Below are positions 1 to 7,725 of a DNA stretch of 64,000 nt, piece after piece (the stretch's first letter is position 1; each line of letters opens with the position of its first letter). This DNA is from Aminobacter sp. J41 (lineage in GTDB: Bacteria; Pseudomonadota; Alphaproteobacteria; Rhizobiales; Rhizobiaceae). The notes under the pieces were generated by a model. That model saw nothing but the letters and a program-made list of their open reading frames with translations, had not been told where the DNA came from and ran no database searches. The DNA is taken from positions 62,164-126,163 of the forward strand of contig NZ_JAGL01000009.1 in NCBI RefSeq assembly GCF_000526635.1, given 5' to 3'. Made by a program: the position numbers and the translations under genes.

Positions 1-865
1 GGTCAAGACCGGATGCACGGACGACAGCCTTCAGCGTACTCGGGATGAACTGGTAGAGACCAGCCGCACCAGTGTAGCCACCGGGACCAGAGTACTGCTT
101 CTGGTGCTCCATGACCTGTTCGATGGTCATTTCGGTGAGCTTGACGCCCCCACGTCCGTTGATGGCGTTGTAGTTACCACCACTCTCGCCGCCCATGAGC
201 GGCACCATGAGGTTCGTCCAGGCGTCTCCATCCTTCAGGGCAGACAGTTCGATGTCCACCTTGGAGGCTAGGCGGTTCTCCAGCGCTTGCTTGTGGAGAC
301 TCGGCATGAAGCTGTCGAGGTGACCGGCATGGACCTGGACCATATCCTTGAAGATCGGAGCGATCCGGGTAATGTAGCCGTGGTAGTAGCTGTCGCTAGA
401 TCCGTTCAGCTTCTCGAAAACCGCGGCCTTCTGCTGTTCGAAGAACTGAGAGAGGGCTTGTGGGTCCGAATTTTCGTGCAGACCAGCCTGTGCGTAGGCC
501 GTCCGAAGCTCACCAGCGAACAGATCGGCGTCCAGGCGACCTCGTTCGGCCTCATACGAGTCCAAATCCATCTCGTCGGACTTCATCAGGCCGAAGAAAG
601 AGCTTCCCTTGGCGATGCGGACGCGGCTTTCCTCGGCTCCCATCATCGCGAGAGCCGCCTTCTGCTCCCTTTCGAGCTGTCCCTCGCCGGTATCCTTCTG
701 CTTTTCCTGGTAAGCAGCGGCAGCATCCGGCAGGACGCCCAAGAGACGCGCCAGAGCGGCCCCAGGTTCGTTCCTCGCGTCGTGGTAGTCATAGACAGTG
801 CGAGGACTCGGGATGTTCGACGTCTCCTTGTACGTCGGAATCATCGATTGCTGTGGTGCTGCCAT
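1..865 (-). CDS. Internal virion protein with lytic transglycosylase-like domain (partial)
   Basis: Reading the minus strand from ATG at 865 gives an open frame of 288 codons that runs off the left edge, so the C-terminus is missing. The start overlaps the TAA of the preceding gene. The N-terminal ~180 residues are Ala/Glu/Gln-rich and helical. From about residue 225 there is a muramidase-like segment: GGESGGNYNAI (candidate catalytic Glu) followed by GAAGLYQFIPSTL, the signature seen in SLT-type transglycosylases. It follows the gp12-, gp13- and gp14-like genes, which is the place of the T7 core proteins gp15/gp16. T7 gp16 carries a transglycosylase that opens the cell wall during DNA ejection. 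I infer the same job here. Whether this is a gp15, a gp16 or a fusion cannot be told from the part visible. Confidence 0.8.
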   Translation of the reverse strand, partial: MAAPQQSMIPTYKETSNIPSPRTVYDYHDARNEPGAALARLLGVLPDAAAAYQEKQKDTGEGQLEREQKAALAMMGAEESRVRIAKGSSFFGLMKSDEMDLDSYEAERGRLDADLFAGELRTAYAQAGLHENSDPQALSQFFEQQKAAVFEKLNGSSDSYYHGYITRIAPIFKDMVQVHAGHLDSFMPSLHKQALENRLASKVDIELSALKDGDAWTNLMVPLMGGESGGNYNAINGRGGVKLTEMTIEQVMEHQKQYSGPGGYTGAAGLYQFIPSTLKAVVRASGLD

Positions 866-1326
866 TACTTGAAGGCTCCATAGTTGCTAAGCCCAGCCGT
901 AGCGATCCGCGTCATGGCCGTCAGAGGGTTGACCCTGTTGGTGTTGATCTGGTTCTGAGCACCGATCTGGATGTTCTTGCCGGAAAGCGCGTAGTTCGCG
1001 TTAGCCGCGTCTGCGCGATCCTTGGCATTTGCGATTGAGAGAGCGCCCTGGCGTCCCTGTTCGGCCCCGCGAGCGGCCATGGTGGCACCATACGTTCCAC
1101 CGCCAGCGGTTTTGACGGCGCTCTTGCCGCGAGCCGCCTCAAGGAAAGCCTGATAGGCGTCTTTGTTGGCCGCATTCGTCTCGACAAGGAACTCGCGCTC
1201 ATTTGCAGCGTGTTGCAGACGAGCCTGTTCCTGAATCATGCGGTTGTTCTTCTTTGCAGCGCTTGCTTGCCCTGCGACCTCTGCCGCACCAGCGGCGAGA
1301 CCAATGACTAGACCGAGATCACACAA
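865..1326 (-). CDS. Internal virion protein B (T7 gp14-like)
   Basis: 153 residues from a TTG start. The start is chosen because GGAG lies 8 nt upstream and because the product then begins MCDLGLVIGLAAGAA, much like T7 gp14, which also starts Met-Cys followed by a hydrophobic Ala/Gly stretch. The frame stays open further upstream, but that part is out-of-phase readthrough of the gp13-like gene. The rest is a charged Ala-rich helix (about residues 25-110). In T7, gp14 is the outermost of the ejected core proteins and inserts in the outer membrane; that role is inferred from position and N-terminal similarity. The gene overlaps the gp13-like gene by 8 nt and its stop overlaps the next start, so translation is probably coupled. 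Confidence 0.75.
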   Translation of the reverse strand: MCDLGLVIGLAAGAAEVAGQASAAKKNNRMIQEQARLQHAANEREFLVETNAANKDAYQAFLEAARGKSAVKTAGGGTYGATMAARGAEQGRQGALSIANAKDRADAANANYALSGKNIQIGAQNQINTNRVNPLTAMTRIATAGLSNYGAFK

Positions 1327-1798
1327 GTGCGTCTCTCCGAATGACGAAAGGACGGAACAATTCGCCGGTCGCTCCATAGGGAACGGGCGGCAGAAGCTCT
1401 GCGCCACACCACTTGAGCCAGCGGTGATGCAGGGTGTTGTTTCCGTGGGTGAAGTTGATGAGGTGCTGGAGGTCGGGATAGGTCTGGAACCACCCGGCCA
1501 GGTGTTTGCGACACTCGCGAATGAACGGGACACGGTACTTTTCGATGTGAACCGTCGCGAGAGCCCAAATTAGTGCAGTATGAGGGGTAATTCGGCGGAT
1601 GCCCCAAATGACAAAGGGTCCATCCGGTGTGTCGGCTACGTGAGCTTCCTCGGAGTGCTGCAGGGAGTCCCTAAGACCACCCAGGCCATAGGGTCTCCCA
1701 TAGAAAGCCAGCAGCTCCTTCTGATCCGCCGCCCTCAGATTGAGCGCGATGGTCGGAAGGTCGTCCTCACGAGCCCTCCGTACCATGTAGTCGGTCAT
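1319..1798 (-). CDS. Internal virion protein A (T7 gp13-like, acetyltransferase-like fold)
   Basis: 159 residues. The ATG at 1798 overlaps the TGA of the tail tubular B gene (ATGA), so I prefer it to the in-frame start 14 codons earlier. The segment VRRAREDDLPTIALNLRAAD and the later block FVIWGIRR...ALATVHIEKYRVPFI...WLKWCGAEL resemble the GNAT-like gp13 family of T7-type phages, whose members sit directly after gene 12 and are needed for virion assembly. T7 gp13 is 138 residues, so the length agrees. No acetyl-CoA binding loop is obvious, so enzymatic activity should not be assumed. Confidence 0.75.
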   Translation of the reverse strand: MTDYMVRRAREDDLPTIALNLRAADQKELLAFYGRPYGLGGLRDSLQHSEEAHVADTPDGPFVIWGIRRITPHTALIWALATVHIEKYRVPFIRECRKHLAGWFQTYPDLQHLINFTHGNNTLHHRWLKWCGAELLPPVPYGATGELFRPFVIRRDALV

Positions 1799-4176
1799 CA
1801 GGTCGTTCGACGCTTCTTTGGTCGATATGCGCCGTCCCATTCCAGAGACGAGAAGCGGACACGCCAGGGCGTCGAAGCCTTGACGCGGATTTTCGTCTTG
1901 GACGCCTCACCCGGAGCCAACACGCGGAACTTGCCGCTGTTGAACGAGAACTCACCCAGCTTGTCCGTCACAGAGCCGACGATGAAGCCGGACTGCTTCT
2001 TGACGTGGGTGTCTCGACCGAACGGGGTCACATGAACCTCGAACGGGCCCGAGTTGGCGTATAGGAACGAGACACTGCGGAGTTGCAGTCGACCGTCTTG
2101 GATTGCGACGAGCTTCGCGTCACGGACGTAGATCGGGTTGAGTTCCCACTCGAAATCGTACGTCCAGCCGACATAGAAGTCCTCGCCGGTCAGGTCGACA
2201 TTCGGGATCATGATCATGTCTTCGTAGGCGTAGACCGGCTTGTAGGTCTTGCACCCATGGATGCTTCCCTGGTTGTTCGGGGAGATCACCACGAGGTGCC
2301 TCTCCAGGTCTTCCATCGACTGAATCCAGTACGGCATGATGATCCAGGTGTTGCCCTCGTAGTAGGTCACACCGAGGAGACTGGAGGGGACGCGGTAGTC
2401 CAGCAGGACACTCGCCTCAGACAGGAGCTGGTCTGCACCGTTCTGGAAGTTGAACGACAGGATGTGAAGCTCCCCGTCGTACTCCACGGTAAGGACGAGC
2501 TTGTCGTCGACGAAGCCGCCACCGTAGATGTCGAACGGGAACTCCCAAATCTGCCATGCCGACAGAATCTTACCTTCCTCGTTGTTGAAGAAGTTGTAGA
2601 ACCAGAGCTTCTTCCGGTCGGCCTCCGAGAGGAGAAACAGGATGTTGTCCGAGGACGACGACATGATCCGGTAGACGCCCGAGGGGATCAACTCGGGAAC
2701 GTGTTCGGTGATCGACGGAGCGATCTCGCGGCCAAACGTTCGGTCGATCTGGTACTCCCGCAGGGACGCATACGCCCTCCCCCGGAAGTCATCGACGAAG
2801 ATCACGTTCGGGCCGATGTAGGTCGGCTCCACGCCAACCGCGTTGTTGTACGAGTTGACGCGCTTGATCGACACCGTGTTGGGCGACAGGATGCCCTCGC
2901 GGTCACTCTCAAGCCTGAATTGCTCGAACTGTGAGAACAGCAAGAGCTGGCCGTCGAAGTCCATGGCCTGACCCAGGAGGGCACCACGGGAGTTCGGAGA
3001 GGCGATGTCGATGGGGTCTTCGTCCAGCAACTGGGTACAGGTCGAGCGGTAGAAGTTCTCGAAATGACCCACCTGGGACGCGATGAAGTTCTCGTCCGAC
3101 AGGATGCACATGCGACCCTTGTAGGCCCACATCCTGTTGATCGTCCGACCCACGAATGATGGCGTCGGGTTGCTGTCCCGGTCGCCTACCTCGCGGCCCT
3201 TCCAGGTATGCTGCTTGAAGGTCCAGGTGCCGTCGCCGTTGTCCACGAGGACGTGCGGCATGGTGGCCGCATTGAGAATCTCGCGGGAGTCCCAACCGTA
3301 GGTCTCCTCCCACTGTCCGTTAGCGTACCAAACCCAGTAGTCGTCTTCCTTGTCGGAGCGAGACTGCTGGATCAGCACGAGACGGCCATGGGCATCGAAG
3401 TTCGGCAGATCGGTGAACTCGTCGACCTTCTCGTTGTAGGAGAAGATCGCCTGGTTACCGTAGTCGTCGTGAGACGTCAGGAAGCCCTGCTCGTCCGCGA
3501 ACTGGACCGACAGGACGGTCTCCGAGGCAACATTGACGGTGTGTCCGGCTGTTTGCGCCTGAGACCGGAGGTCTGACGCGATTTCCGCTGGCGTCTTGTC
3601 GTCGGTCTGCACGAGGCCCACGCGGATGCCGTTGATGTACATCGCGTAGTTGGCCTTGTAGCCAGCCCTCTGCTTGACCCACAGGGTACCGTGGCGGAAC
3701 GGGTTGCGGCGCAGGACTCCACCGTTGTCGATGCCGGTGACACCACTCTCGTCATAGAGCGTGGCCTGGACGATAACCTTGCGGTTGTAGATGAAGGTCG
3801 TGTCGCCCACCGTGAAGAAGCCCAGGTCGGATGCAGCATCCTTCGTGTCGATGTATGAACCGGCCATGCCGACGAAGTTCACTGGCTCCATCATGCCGGT
3901 CGTCAGGTTGGTCACGACGATGCCACCCGAGTGGACACTGATGCGGTACTGACCGGACGGTTTCTGGATGTCGTGGGTTGCGACCGTGTTGCCCTCGGCC
4001 AGCGGGGCAAGACCGGCCTTCCCTCGGAACTCACCACATGGGCGGGTCGAGAGACCGTTCGCCGGATCGCACCAGGTGTTCCGAAGGTCCGCAGCGGAAT
4101 TAAGAGTTCGAAGCTCCGGTGGCTGCTGCGAGATACCACCGACCACATTGGGGATACCCCCGGAAACTGCTGTCAT
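1798..4176 (-). CDS. Tail tubular protein B, nozzle (T7 gp12-like)
   Basis: 792 residues, essentially the length of T7 gp12 (794). The N-terminus MTAVSGGIPNVVGGISQQPP is the hallmark of this family, followed by LNSAADLRNTWCDPANGLSTRP. The remainder is rich in beta-strand-like aromatic and Asp/Gly repeats, as expected for the tail nozzle that sits below the gp11 ring. The order gp11-gp12-gp13-gp14 is kept exactly. Only 2 nt separate it from the upstream gp11-like gene, and its stop overlaps the next start. Confidence 0.95.
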   Translation of the reverse strand: MTAVSGGIPNVVGGISQQPPELRTLNSAADLRNTWCDPANGLSTRPCGEFRGKAGLAPLAEGNTVATHDIQKPSGQYRISVHSGGIVVTNLTTGMMEPVNFVGMAGSYIDTKDAASDLGFFTVGDTTFIYNRKVIVQATLYDESGVTGIDNGGVLRRNPFRHGTLWVKQRAGYKANYAMYINGIRVGLVQTDDKTPAEIASDLRSQAQTAGHTVNVASETVLSVQFADEQGFLTSHDDYGNQAIFSYNEKVDEFTDLPNFDAHGRLVLIQQSRSDKEDDYWVWYANGQWEETYGWDSREILNAATMPHVLVDNGDGTWTFKQHTWKGREVGDRDSNPTPSFVGRTINRMWAYKGRMCILSDENFIASQVGHFENFYRSTCTQLLDEDPIDIASPNSRGALLGQAMDFDGQLLLFSQFEQFRLESDREGILSPNTVSIKRVNSYNNAVGVEPTYIGPNVIFVDDFRGRAYASLREYQIDRTFGREIAPSITEHVPELIPSGVYRIMSSSSDNILFLLSEADRKKLWFYNFFNNEEGKILSAWQIWEFPFDIYGGGFVDDKLVLTVEYDGELHILSFNFQNGADQLLSEASVLLDYRVPSSLLGVTYYEGNTWIIMPYWIQSMEDLERHLVVISPNNQGSIHGCKTYKPVYAYEDMIMIPNVDLTGEDFYVGWTYDFEWELNPIYVRDAKLVAIQDGRLQLRSVSFLYANSGPFEVHVTPFGRDTHVKKQSGFIVGSVTDKLGEFSFNSGKFRVLAPGEASKTKIRVKASTPWRVRFSSLEWDGAYRPKKRRTT

Positions 4177-4178
4177 CG

Positions 4179-4784
4179 TTAGATTAGACGAAGGCTGTTC
4201 ATGGGAAGACGCGACGTGACGTCGTTCACGATTTCCGCCTCACGGAGCGTCAGCGGTTCTGCAGCAAGCTGCTCCGCGTGAAGCATCGCGAGGGCGCGGT
4301 TCTCGTCGCTGGTGTCTTCGTTGAGGTTCATTTCGTCGCCCACGTCGCGCACCTGGGAGACACGGGCGGCTCGCAGGGCGATGTACGTACGGGCGGAAGC
4401 AGGAAGCTCCTCGAACTCCAGGCCGAGGATCATCTGGACACTGACGGGCCCTTCGAAGGCGTAGGTGTTGGCGAACGGGGTAATGTTGAAGAGACGGTTT
4501 CCCCGAGCGGTCACCTTGACCGGCTTCGATGCCCCTACTGTCTTCACAGACAGGACGTTAGACGGAAGGTAGATCGTCTTGGTGTGGTCCGGTGTGAGGT
4601 TCCGGTACTCGGTGTTGAAGTACCAGCCTTCAGTCTGGACCGCCTTGGAAATCTCTTGGAGCGTGTCGTAGGCCTGTGAGGCCTCAAGCGGGAGAGCACC
4701 AGACAGAGAGTTGACCGGAGCCTCGCCCATGTTCTTGAGGATCAGGTTGACCGCCTCAAGAGCTGTCATCTGAGTGATTGCCAT
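4179..4784 (-). CDS. Tail tubular protein A, gatekeeper (T7 gp11-like)
   Basis: 201 residues against 196 for T7 gp11. The opening MAITQMTALEAVNLILKNM, then GEAPVNSL and LEASQAYDTLQEISKAVQTEGWYFNTE, are typical of the family that forms the dodecameric ring between portal and nozzle. It is the first gene after the capsid terminator (4799-4832), so it would be made from readthrough transcripts or from a promoter I could not find. Confidence 0.95.
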   Translation of the reverse strand: MAITQMTALEAVNLILKNMGEAPVNSLSGALPLEASQAYDTLQEISKAVQTEGWYFNTEYRNLTPDHTKTIYLPSNVLSVKTVGASKPVKVTARGNRLFNITPFANTYAFEGPVSVQMILGLEFEELPASARTYIALRAARVSQVRDVGDEMNLNEDTSDENRALAMLHAEQLAAEPLTLREAEIVNDVTSRLPMNSLRLI

Positions 4785-4798
4785 TGTGTCCCCAAACG

Positions 4799-4832
4799 AA
4801 AAAAAGGGAGACCCCTGTTAAGAGGCCTCCCT
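4799..4832 (-). terminator. Intrinsic terminator after the capsid gene (T-phi-like)
   Basis: On the minus strand an 11-bp stem (AGGGAGGCCTC pairing GGGGTCTCCCT, two G-T wobbles) with a 6-nt loop TTAACA is followed by a run of seven T. It lies 19 nt past the capsid stop, the same place as the T7 late terminator between genes 10 and 11. It should set a high capsid to tail ratio. Confidence 0.9.
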
Positions 4833-4850
4833 GGAGGAGAGCGAAAGCAA

Positions 4851-5813
4851 TTACGCCTTAGCCGAGATCAGTCGGATGCACTCGGGACGGAGGACGCCGT
4901 GGCCGACTGCCATCTTCGAGACCATGAGCGTACCCTGGCGGTTCACCTGATAATCCTTCTCGGTCGAGAGGTTCATCAGGCGGACGGTGCCGAGGGCCTG
5001 CTTCTGCATCACGAGAGCGACAGTTGCGGTGCCGTCGACGGTGTAGTCCTGAACCGTCGAACCCGCGCGGACACCAGCGATGGTGTCGACACCGAAGTCG
5101 AGCGCGAGGTTGTTGGTCGGGACGACCTCGAAACCAGCGACACGGAGCTTACCGCCGTCGTTCTGGTTCGGGCCACCGTTACCGAAGTCACGGTCCAGGA
5201 ACGAGCCATCCTGAATGAGATCCCAGTAGAGCTTCGGGGTGACGAAGATCGTGCGATCCGTGTTCGGGATGTTCGTGCTGTCGAAGTGTGCAGCAGCGCT
5301 GTAGATGGCGTCGACGATGTTCTGGATCGTCGGGGTCGTACCGATCTTGTCCTCGGTAGCCGCGCCCATCTCCGGTACTGCACCGGTAGCACCCGTGACA
5401 GCCGCCTTGGTCGCAATAGCGAACAGGTGCTGGTCATAGGCCTGGGCGAGCGAGTCACCCATCTGGAAGGCCAGCTCCGAGCGAACCTCGTAGTGGTTCA
5501 TCGCCTCTTCGAAGTTCGAGACGAAGCCCGAGCTGATGAGCATGTCATCGATGTGGATGACCTTCTCACCGTGGTTCGTGGACTGACCGAGGATGACGTT
5601 ACCCGGAGTGTGGTACTCCGCTGCCATCTTGCCGAGAGCCGGGAACTGAGCCGACTTGCCGTGCGGGATGGTGCGCTCACGATGGCGACCCTTCATCACG
5701 CAGCGGGTATTGAAGACCTTCAGGGTCTCACCAGAGAACACCTTCAGGTAGAGGTTGTCCGAATGGGACGGACCTGCCGGAATACCGGCGTTGACCGTTG
5801 AAGTCTGAGGCAT
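4851..5813 (-). CDS. Major capsid protein (T7 gp10-like)
   Basis: 320 residues, HK97-fold family by position and sequence. The N-terminal part LYLKVFSGETLKVFNTRCVMKGRHRERTI matches the start of T7-group capsid proteins (LFLKVFGGEVLTAF type). The C-terminal part has VNRQGTLMVSKMAVGHGVLRPE, also typical. It follows scaffold and HNH and is preceded by a strong phage promoter at 6077-6097 and a structured leader of about 265 nt. The ribosome site is weak (GGTAA), surprising for the most abundant virion protein; the leader may compensate. No obvious slippery site for a gp10B-type frameshift product was seen. Confidence 0.95.
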   Translation of the reverse strand: MPQTSTVNAGIPAGPSHSDNLYLKVFSGETLKVFNTRCVMKGRHRERTIPHGKSAQFPALGKMAAEYHTPGNVILGQSTNHGEKVIHIDDMLISSGFVSNFEEAMNHYEVRSELAFQMGDSLAQAYDQHLFAIATKAAVTGATGAVPEMGAATEDKIGTTPTIQNIVDAIYSAAAHFDSTNIPNTDRTIFVTPKLYWDLIQDGSFLDRDFGNGGPNQNDGGKLRVAGFEVVPTNNLALDFGVDTIAGVRAGSTVQDYTVDGTATVALVMQKQALGTVRLMNLSTEKDYQVNRQGTLMVSKMAVGHGVLRPECIRLISAKA

Positions 5814-6076
5814 GAGTTACCAAGAAAAATCAAATGGCTGCCGTGGAGGCAGACAGAAGATTCCGTCTGGAAACTCTCGTGTTCGTCTGTGGTTATCCCC
5901 GAAGGGGCCAGAAAGTACTTGCGAAGGTTCCGTGAGAACGAAATCGTTAGGAGTCGCCCTCTAGGGAGAGGCGGGACTACATCGATTTATTCTTGGCTGG
6001 CGAAACTGAACTGCCGTCCCAAGTCGAGGCTTCCGTCATTCGGTCAAGAAGCAGGACGGCAGTGAGACGAATTTTG
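5814..6076 (-). other. Structured 5' leader of the capsid transcript
   Basis: No gene. Read in the direction of transcription from the promoter at 6077-6097, the leader carries a hairpin at the very start (GAGAC/GTCTC, loop AAAATTC), a perfect 10-bp arm pair ACTGCCGTCC/GGACGGCAGT (6010-6019 with 6054-6063) enclosing a smaller hairpin, a weaker stem at 5953-5977, a cUUCGg tetraloop hairpin (5897-5907) and two stems between 5830 and 5880. The first hairpin parallels the T7 gene 10 leader. Likely roles, inferred only, are mRNA stability or RNase III processing. Confidence 0.65.
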
Positions 6077-6097
6077 TCTCTATATGAGGGGGAAATT
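6077..6097 (-). promoter_or_regulatory. Phage RNA polymerase promoter, capsid (late type)
   Basis: The minus strand reads ATTTCCCCCTCATAT followed by AGAGA. Five copies of this core occur in the phage region, all in the same direction. The end TATAG AGA resembles the T7 late promoter start (TATAG GGAGA), and CCCTCA resembles the CACTCA/CCCTCA block of T7/T3 promoters. The expected start is the G of TATAG. Confidence 0.85.
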
Positions 6098-6149
6098 GGA
6101 AGTAGCCTCCCAGGGTGCGCTTCAGTGAGAGGCGTGGGAGGCATTGTTC

Positions 6150-6386
6150 CTACTTCCGCTTCGGTTGCTTCTTCCGATTGGCTTTGACGGAGGAGATTTT
6201 GAGGTTGGACAAGGCGTTCGAGCCACCGGCCTTCAATGGCTTGACGTGGTCGACCTCCTTGCCCTTCAGAGCGGCCTTGCCGTGAATCTTCTCCATGCGC
6301 CGCCGAGCCCTCTTGCGAAGGATGTTGTCCCGGCGACGGTCTGGACGGCGAGAGGCCCGGTATTCCTTGGCGTAGTCTCTCGCCAT
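6150..6386 (-). CDS. Small HNH endonuclease-like protein
   Basis: 78 residues, very basic. The C-terminal half has the HNH pattern VDHVKPLKAGGSNALSNLKI...SVKANRKK (Asp-His, then GGSN, then the last Asn/Lys helix). The N-terminal 40 residues are an Arg-rich helix. It sits between the scaffold and capsid genes, which are adjacent in T7, so it looks like an inserted homing-type nuclease. Its start has a GAGG ribosome site 4 nt upstream. Whether it cuts a related phage at this locus is unknown. Confidence 0.8.
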   Translation of the reverse strand: MARDYAKEYRASRRPDRRRDNILRKRARRRMEKIHGKAALKGKEVDHVKPLKAGGSNALSNLKISSVKANRKKQPKRK

Positions 6387-6396
6387 GGACCTCGTG

Positions 6397-7266
6397 TTAC
6401 ATGATGTTCGAGCGAGCGAGCTTCGCCATCACCTGACGACGGAAGGACTCGTTCGTGTCGTAGCGCGGGTCATTCAGGTCCGCGAGGTAGTCGTCCATGG
6501 TCTCGTAGCGAGAACCACCGACAGAGGCACCCTTGACCGTCACGGGAGCTTCCGGCTCACGGGAGTCATCCTTCGTGGCCTCCGCGACAGCTCGCGAGTA
6601 ATCCGCGTGAAGCGCCTTGATGGCACGGAGGACGCGGCTGCGGTCGTTCGAGTTGATCTCCGCGTCGAACGCCTTCTGGTCGGCCTCCGGGAGGTTGTCG
6701 ATGGCCCACTGGATCATATCGTTGTAGCCATCGGAGCCACCGGTGAGGGAGTACGCCTCGTTGATCACGTTGGCGCTACGAGCGGCGAGCCCCTCGATGT
6801 AGACGTCCACGAGGTCACGCGGGTAACCGGCCTTCTCAAGAGCCTCGTAGTCGCTGTCGTCGATACGGCCATTGGCGTACCACTTCTGAGACAGCTCACC
6901 GAGGTTCAGACCGGCCTTTGCCGTCGCGGCCTCTGCTGCGGCTCGCTCCTCCGGCGACATGGGGTCTTCTGCAGGAGCTTCCTTGGGAGCAGGAGTTTCG
7001 GTCTCCTTCTGGCCCGAGGACATACGCTTCTCCAGTTCGGTGTATGCCTTAGCCAGGTCTTCCGGGGACTTGAACTTCTCGGGAAGCCACGCAGGGCGGT
7101 CCCCACCTTCACCACCCTGCGCGGTCCCATCTGCTCCCCCTTGAGCAACTGGGTTTTCCTCGGAGATGACACCTTCTGCTACGAGGGCGTTGTACTGTTC
7201 TTCGATAGACGGACCGGCCTGTGCTTCGTCGCCGGTAAAGACGTTGACTGCTTCAGTGTTGGACAT
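6397..7266 (-). CDS. Capsid assembly scaffolding protein (T7 gp9-like)
   Basis: 289 residues, highly acidic and helical with low-complexity Glu/Ala stretches (about 90-125), as scaffolds are. Recognisable family segments are WLPEKFKSPEDLAKAYTELEKRM near residue 70 and YDTNESFRRQVMAKL near the end. ATG 7266 is preferred to an in-frame TTG four codons earlier; neither has a strong ribosome site. It lies after the portal and a small basic protein and before the capsid, the conserved order. Scaffolds guide procapsid assembly and leave before DNA packaging. Confidence 0.88.
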   Translation of the reverse strand: MSNTEAVNVFTGDEAQAGPSIEEQYNALVAEGVISEENPVAQGGADGTAQGGEGGDRPAWLPEKFKSPEDLAKAYTELEKRMSSGQKETETPAPKEAPAEDPMSPEERAAAEAATAKAGLNLGELSQKWYANGRIDDSDYEALEKAGYPRDLVDVYIEGLAARSANVINEAYSLTGGSDGYNDMIQWAIDNLPEADQKAFDAEINSNDRSRVLRAIKALHADYSRAVAEATKDDSREPEAPVTVKGASVGGSRYETMDDYLADLNDPRYDTNESFRRQVMAKLARSNIM

Positions 7267-7296
7267 GGGTTCACTCAAGGGGGTTGTCAGAGCGAA

Positions 7297-7725
7297 TTAG
7301 CGGCCCTTCGGACGCTTCTTCGGGAGGGGGCCCTTAGCGGGGGTCTCCTGGATGACACCACGGCTGATACCGTTGAGCATCGCAGTGATCGCCTTCCCGG
7401 CCCCTGCGTTGTTCTTGCGAGCGGCCTCTACGCGGTCAGCGCGAGCCTTCTGGGCAGCAAGACGCTGCCGTCTGGCCTCGGCCATCGTCGCGAGCTTGGA
7501 GCCAGGCTTTGCGATACCGACACCAGGAGCCGGTCGCGGGGACGGCTTGGGAGCAGTCGCCGGGGTCTCATCGCGAGGACGAGGGGTTGGCGCGGGAGCC
7601 TTCTTGGGGGTCGGCTTGTGGGAGGCGAGCTTGGTGTTGTAGCGATTACCGTTCCAGACGAAGGTCTTCTTGCCAGCCTTACGCGCTGCGGCGAATGCCG
7701 AGTTGAAACTGGGCCTCTTAGCCAT
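7297..7725 (-). CDS. Basic Pro/Ala-rich small phage protein of unknown function
   Basis: 142 residues. The first 35 form a conserved-looking motif, SFNSAFAAARKAGKKTFVWNG; a similar motif opens small proteins next to the portal in other T7-type phages. A Pro/Thr/Lys linker (37-75) and a basic helix (80-110) follow. It overlaps the portal stop by 8 nt and precedes the scaffold, so it is probably a minor structural or assembly protein. No function is known to me. Confidence 0.7.
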   Translation of the reverse strand: MAKRPSFNSAFAAARKAGKKTFVWNGNRYNTKLASHKPTPKKAPAPTPRPRDETPATAPKPSPRPAPGVGIAKPGSKLATMAEARRQRLAAQKARADRVEAARKNNAGAGKAITAMLNGISRGVIQETPAKGPLPKKRPKGR

